From NCBI GenBank assembly GCA_949130495.1, contig OX422210.1, positions 504,781,760 through 504,845,759 on the forward strand: DNA of 64,000 nucleotides, written 5' to 3'. This stretch comes from Sambucus nigra. Its lineage: Eukaryota > Streptophyta > Magnoliopsida > Dipsacales > Adoxaceae. How positions within the stretch are numbered: position 1 is the stretch's first letter; each line of letters opens with the position of its first letter. The position numbers were made by a program, and so were the translations under genes. Shown here piece after piece: positions 58,513-64,000 of this stretch. A model generated the notes under the pieces. The model was not told the origin of the DNA and searched no databases. It worked only from the letters and a program-made list of their open reading frames with translations.

Positions 58513-60469
58513 AAAACTTTTCTAGTTATCGAGCAACACTATAATTTTAAAATCTAACTCGCTTTCATACGAATCACGATTGCACTTAGCATGTGCAACA
58601 AATTGTTAAACCCTTAGGGTCCTAATGCATGTATCTCGTGAGGGTTTGCTATGTATATACCCACAAAATCCAAAAGTTTGACTCAATTTACAAAAGACAG
58701 AAAGGTAATATAACCAAATCTTAAATGCAAATTTCATAAATATAGTCCAAATTCACTTTTCAATCTCAACTTATAATGCGTGTGTAATCATCCAATTCAA
58801 AAGATTTGATCGTTAAGCTTCTAATTCGAGATTTCGTTTTGATTCAAATACTCACAGGATGCATTCATAATCGACACTCAGATTTGGGTGATTTCTCTCG
58901 ATATATCTGAATAAAAGAGTGAATTTAATGGATGCTTATGATCTCGTGTATGAAAATTGACTACTTTTGAAAACTTTAAATCACACCATATATCATATTC
59001 ATCGTCTCTCCACACTATAACTAACTTTACTTAAGATTTCGATTGTATTGTAGCCTCGTGTTTAGGATAGAAAAAAAGGATTTTGGATTTCAAAAATTTT
59101 CTGAGAATATATTTGTTTCTTGGTATTTTGACTTCTTGGGCACTTTTTCTAAGCTCCATTTTCATTTCTTTTTTTTCCTTTTCCAAACTCAGATAATCTT
59201 TTCGTTTGATTTTCTCATTCTTTCTTCATTCCTTATTTTCACGCATTATTCTTGAAAACATTCATCTTTTGGCCTTTTTCTTACCGTAATTTTACTTTTA
59301 AATTCTCAAAAAATGGGTATGGATTTTGGGTTTTCAACAAAAGGGCGATTTTTCTTCTTGGAACAAATGGGATTGCAACGGAATAATATAAAAAGGCCCA
59401 AATTCAAGATTTCAAAACGATGGCCTAATCTCATTTATCAAGTCTCGCTCCATTAATTTGTGTCTCAAGTCAACTTATTAACACATCTAATGCGTATGAT
59501 TCACATTTTGACTTTCTGTTATTAGTAATCGATTAAAATAAAGAATTTGAGATCATCCCTGAATTAATCGCAGAAGGGATGTTTGAGTTATCTTAAATCA
59601 GATTGATTTAAATCTCTCAAAAATGATGAATGACACACTTTCTCACCAGGTTAAAAATATCCGCATTTATTCATTAAGCATATTAACATTCACCTCAATA
59701 TCCATTTTTTATCATATTATATGCCTAAATGTCAAAAAAATTTATAAGTTGAGAGATTTGTGAGTTAATTCTATATTAAGAAATCTTTCCAAAACTCACT
59801 TATATTGAAAATCTTTTTAGATTTTAGATTTTTTCTCTTTTTTATATAGAGAAAATGACCTCAATACCCCCATACACAATTTCTACATTGTCCACAATGT
59901 ACAAGACAAATTGAAAAAGGCAAAAAGTTAAAAAGATATTACCACAGTGAGAGAATTTCTCCAACACTCCTTTCTTGAAAAACATAAAAAAAAACTATGG
60001 CACAACAGTGAACCAAGTTCATGTTCACTTATGGTACACAGGTTCTTGAGGGGATGTCCTCCAATTCCTGATCTCACAAGTCCAATTAAGGCTTTAACTT
60101 TTTACCATTGACATTGAAAATTTCACTATTTTTAGGATGCTCTATCTCAACCGCTCCATGTGGGTAAACTGTTGTAATAAAAAAGGGACTGAACCCCTAG
60201 ACCTCAACTTACTAGGAAAGAGATGCAACCTAAATTTGTACAAGAGAAATTTTTGTCCAGATTGGAATGACTTCCTTTGGATGAACTAGTCATGGAATAT
60301 TTTCATTTTCTCTTTGTACAATTTTGCATTGCTGTATGCATCGTTCCTAATCTCCTCCAACTCATTAAGTTATAATTTTTAGACCTCTCCCCCAGCAGGT
60401 AAGTCAAAATTAAAGGTATTGATGGCCTAATAGGCCTTGTGATCTATCTCTACAGAAAGATGATAGGAT
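58513..60469 (-). other. G3 region between integrase and 3' LTR
   Basis: About 2 kb, AT-rich. Athila elements carry an env-like frame here, but I find no open frame on the minus strand. The 70-codon plus-strand frame at 59043-59255 is low-complexity noise. Confidence 0.55.
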
Positions 60470-61290
60470 TTTTCATAGACAAGACGATACAGGACATACT
60501 AAGTGGGGTTTTGTAAACAGTGTGATACGCCGATAACACATTTATTAACCGTAAGGATCAATCCTTTTGATTCAAATTCACTATTTTCTAGATGATTAGC
60601 TTTATTTTCCTATTGGAAACTTCTACTTGTCCACTGGTTTGAGGGTGATAAGAACATCTTACGTTGTCCGTGACCGAGTACTTTTTCATGAGACTCACGA
60701 AGAACCGGTTGCAGAAATAGGTTCCCTGATCACTAATGATGGCTCGAGGTGTAACAAAATGAGAGAAAATATTTTCTAAATGAATTTGACTACCACATGG
60801 CCGTGATTCATTCTACTCAGTATAGTTTTTACCCACTTAGACACATAATCAACCGCCAAAAGGAAGTAAAGACTACCATAGGAATTCAGGAATAGACCCA
60901 TGAAATCGATACCCTAACAGTCAAAAACTTCAATAATTAAAATGGATTAAGGTCATCATGTTCCTACCAGTGATCTTTCGTATCCTGTGTCATCAATCAC
61001 AACCCCTACTATAGTCATTCAAGTCACGAAAAATGGTGGGACAATAAGATCCACGCTGTAAAATCTTTGCAATAATTTTCTTTGCACTAAAATGACCTCC
61101 ACGGGATTGGTCATTAAATAAAGAGATTATGATTTGAATCTCATGATTGGGGATGCACGTTCGAATGATTTGATTGGGAAAATACTTGAAGAGGTATGGG
61201 TCATGCTTTCTTAAAAAAATTAGAACAATATTGTTAAGGACAATGCAGGGGCATCTCACCCCCCCCCCCCCCCCCCCCCACAAGATAGTT
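60470..61290 (-). pseudogene. pol: G3 integrase
   Basis: The zinc-binding part (61283-60993) has HDPYLFKYFPNQIIR, then GGHFSAKKIIAKILQRGSY, with His residues of the HHCC motif. The core, read from about 60930 to 60650, shows DFMGLFLNSYGS (first Asp), AIISDQGTYF (second Asp) and HPQTSGQVEVSNRKIK (Glu), so the catalytic triad is present although stops split it. A C21 run (61259-61279) lies at the N-terminal edge and gives a glycine string on this strand. Confidence 0.85.
61259..61279. repeat. C21 homopolymer in G3 integrase
   Basis: Twenty-one C in a row at the N-terminal edge of the integrase zinc-binding region. Confidence 0.95.
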
Positions 61291-62870
61291 CACAATATTG
61301 GAAAGGATTCATCTAGTGGAAGCTAGTTATCAGATAATTCAACAATTAACCTAAATAAGTTATCAGCCACTACATTCTCACATCCTTTCTTATCTTGATT
61401 TTGAGGTCAAACTCTTGCAGTAATAAGATCCATCTAATGAGTCGAGCCTTAGCATCCTTTTTAGACAAAAGGTATCGCTGGAGCATGTGATCGGTGAAAA
61501 TGATAACTTTGGATCCTATTAAGTAAGACCTAAACTTATCTAGTGCGAAGACGACATTGAGGAACTCTTTTTCGATCGTGGAATAATTACATTGTTCATC
61601 ATTAAGTTTCCTACTTGCGTAGTATACAACATGAGGAAGTTTCTTATCATGTTAACCAAGAACCGCACCTAGGGCATAATTGGAAGCATCACACATGATT
61701 TCAAAGGGCTGAATCTAGTCGGGAGGTCTCATAATGGGTGCAGATGTCAACTCCTTCTTTATCCTTCCAAAGACTTGAAGGCAATCATCGATGAACTCAA
61801 AGGGTGTGTCTTTGGCATGAAGATTTCACAAAGATCGAGAGATTTTGCTAAAATCCTTAATAAATCTTCGATAAAAACCAATATGTCCTACGAATGATAA
61901 AATTTCATGCACAATTTTTGGGGGTGGGAGATTAGAAATGAGATCAATTTTAGCCTTATCAACCTCGATACCCTTTTCAGATATGATATGACCTAACATT
62001 GTGCCTTATTTGACCATGAAATGACACTTCTCCCAATTAAGCACGAGGTTATTTTTCTTACCCCTCTTCAGAATGAGAGTGAGGTTGTGAAGGTAATCAT
62101 CAAAACTAGACCCAAATACTGATAAAGCATCCATAAAAATCCACTATGTACGAAAAGATACTCATCATGCACCGTTGGAAGGTAGCGGGTGCATTGCATA
62201 ACCCGAAAGGCATGCATCGATAAGCAAAAGTACCAAATAGACAGGTGAATGTGGTTTTCAATTGATCCCCATAAGTCATTGGAATTTTATTATAGTCACA
62301 ATAACTGTCAAGGAAATAGTAATAGGGATGGCCATCTAATCACTCAAATATTTGGTCTATGAAAGGAAGAGGAAAGTGATCCCTCCTTAAGACGGCATTC
62401 AACTTCCTGTACGTGCCAACCAATTTGAAACCTAGTGAATACTAACTCATCTTCATCATTTTTCACCACTATAACACCAGATTTCTTTGTACAACTTGAA
62501 TGGGGATGAACCATTTGCTATCAGAAATGGGATATATAAAACCCGCATCCAAAAACTTGATCACCTCGGCTCGGACGACCTCTTTCAGATTGGGGCTAAT
62601 TCTATATTTTGCTTTACCATAATTTTTAGCGTTATCTTTTGAGTGTATCCCATGCATGCAAACTAATAAACTTATCCTTTTAATAACAGATATGGTCCAT
62701 CCAAGCTATTCTTTGTGTTCACTGAGAATATGCAACAACTTACCTTCTTGTTCTTTTTCCATGTTAGACACGATGATACCAGGCAAGGTATCAGAAAGTA
62801 CTAAGAACCTATATTCGAGTGTTTCTGGCAGTGTCTTCAACTCAAGGTTAGGAGCTTTCTCAATTGATGG
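61291..62870 (-). pseudogene. pol: G3 reverse transcriptase and RNase H
   Basis: From 62870 the minus strand gives SIEKAPNLELKTLP, GIIVSNMEKEQEGKLLHIL and HSKDNAKNYGKAKYRISPNL, then EVIKFLDAGFIYPISDSKW (open frame 62657-62469). The palm shows TFAYRCMPFGLCNAPATFQR (near 62200), and the FMDD motif reads FMDA (near 62130), so the last catalytic Asp is lost. RNase H remnants extend to about 61380. The plus-strand 134-codon frame 62656-63060 is a shadow. Confidence 0.85.
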
Positions 62871-63014
62871 AGGAATGGGTGACCTAGAGAGAGAGTGGTT
62901 CGATCTTAAATTTCCAATTTCCTACTTCCATAATGGTGTACGAGTCAAGGAAGGTGTTGACTTCTTTATTTGGGTATTCGATATCAAATTCAGATCTGAA
63001 AAAAGGCAAGACAA

Positions 63015-64000
63015 TGTAACACCCCGTAATTTTAATGATTTTTATATTGGGATTAATTAAATTTAATATAGGAAATTAATCTGGATTAAAATAAGTATTA
63101 GTTAGTGAGACAATGGTTAATATTTATTTATGTTGAATATTACTTAGGGAATGAACAATAAATTGATAAGGAAGTATTATGATTGTCGTGAGTAAGAAAT
63201 ACGGCAGTTACGGTAAATTTAGTCGGGACGCGGGTGTCAGTCGTGTGGCGACTTAATTTTATGAAATAAAATGTAATGTCATTTTAAATAATTCAAATGG
63301 TCATTTCAAGTGCACCAATGCATTCGTAAGGGTCAAAATAGTCAAAAAAATGTACTCGAGGTTTAGTTTGGGTCCCGGGGAATTTTTAGGCCAAACCGAC
63401 ACCCCAGAGGGATATTTTGGTCTTTTAAAATATTGGGAAAGAGAGACCTACGAAAATTGGATAGTTATATTATCAAATACATAAAGGGATTTAAGGTATA
63501 AGTTACAAAAGACACACAAAGGGCATTAGAGTAGGAAGAGGAGGAGTTTATAGGCCATCCTACACCATTCTTGCACCACCACCACCATCGTTGTGTAGAT
63601 CGGGAGGCAAGGAAACTAACCATACCATTCTTTTATAGATATTTAGACCTACTAATTGAAGAAACTATTTATCTTACTAAATTTTGAATATTTATATTAT
63701 CCATGTTTGAGTAGGATTGAATAACACCAATGAATATATGAATTTGGCTTGAATTAGAGAATTAAACTGTGATTTTTGGTTAGGAATTGCATGTAGACAG
63801 AACTCTTATGTAATTAAAATACGAAAACAGATCATATGTGGGGATAATATTTGAAGAAATCTGGGTTTTGATGAGGTTCTTTAATAAAATGATTAACCTA
63901 GGGTTTGGGGGGTTAAATTGAGGATTAATGTGATTTAAATGGCCGTATTTGATGTTTTAATGTTTTGGATACATTAGAAATCCTTCATACATGTTAGTTT
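63015..64000. repeat. Start of another gypsy-type LTR, cut by the window end
   Basis: TGTAACACCCCGTAATTTTAATG interrupts the G3 coding region at 63015. The start is of the same type as the reverse complement of S3 (TGTAACACCCCATATTTTT). The far end is outside the window, so it could be a solo LTR or a whole element. The five bases before it are GACAA. Confidence 0.75.

Larger units (their letters stand above)
57523..63014 (-). mobile_element. G3: Athila-like Ty3/gypsy element, partial
   Basis: Minus-strand order RT (62870), RNase H, integrase (to about 60470), a long noncoding or env-like part, and a 3' LTR (58500-57523). The protein blocks are of the Athila type (HDPYLFKYFPNQIIR; GFIYPISDSKW). 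The 5' part, with gag and protease, is missing because another LTR starts at 63015; it may continue beyond the window. Confidence 0.8.

Noticed and set aside
62656..63060. Plus-strand frame of 134 codons
   Set aside because: It is antisense to the G3 RT N-terminus and crosses the border of the LTR at 63015.

Overview
This window is plant nuclear DNA made almost entirely of long-terminal-repeat (LTR) retrotransposons, nested inside one another. Plant origin follows from the element lineages: Sirevirus-type Ty1/copia, Tekay/Del-type chromovirus, Tat and Athila-type Ty3/gypsy. It also follows from two antisense genes of plant-specific families (a plant mobile domain gene and a DUF7745-like gene). 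I see no rRNA, tRNA, CRISPR array, bacterial operon or ordinary free-standing cellular gene. A TE-dense region of a large, probably eudicot, genome is the best reading; the species cannot be named from the sequence.

Layout, left to right. C1 (1-6113, +) is the 3' part of a decayed Sirevirus-like copia element, ending in its 3' LTR. G1 (about 6144-56710, -) is a chromovirus broken up by later insertions. Its 3' LTR (6144-20071) contains solo LTR S1 (7284-9927, TSD TTTAT) and full-length copia C2 (11372-19789, TSD GTTCT). Its integrase contains solo LTR S2 (21368-22912, TSD CCTCC). Its gag-pol lies at about 20100-26172. Its 5' LTR (26322-27810 and 56084-56710) was split by G2.

G2 (27811-56083, -) is a Tat-lineage gypsy element with a tRNA-Arg-type primer site, gag, protease, RT, two RNase H domains and integrase. 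Its 3' LTR carries copia C3 (29462-35933, TSD AGATG), which keeps gag but no pol. Its integrase carries solo LTR S3 (42960-45363, TSD GACTC/GACTG). Between G2 integrase and 3' LTR, on the opposite strand, lie two genes with their own TATA boxes: a five-exon plant-mobile-domain gene (38114-40208) and a DUF7745-like gene (40789-42081). The right end holds an Athila-like element G3 (57523-63014, -), cut by the start of another LTR at 63015.

How the parts work together: the elements encode the usual capsid, protease, integrase and reverse transcriptase/RNase H, but every copy is broken by stops, frameshifts or lost catalytic residues. Many stops are C-to-T or G-to-A type, as expected for methylated, silenced repeats. 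The most interesting parts are the antisense gene pair in G2, whose promoters share a GCCGATCG motif with the G2 LTR promoter; the gag-only element C3; and evenly spaced palindrome arrays found with different core sequences in several LTR families.
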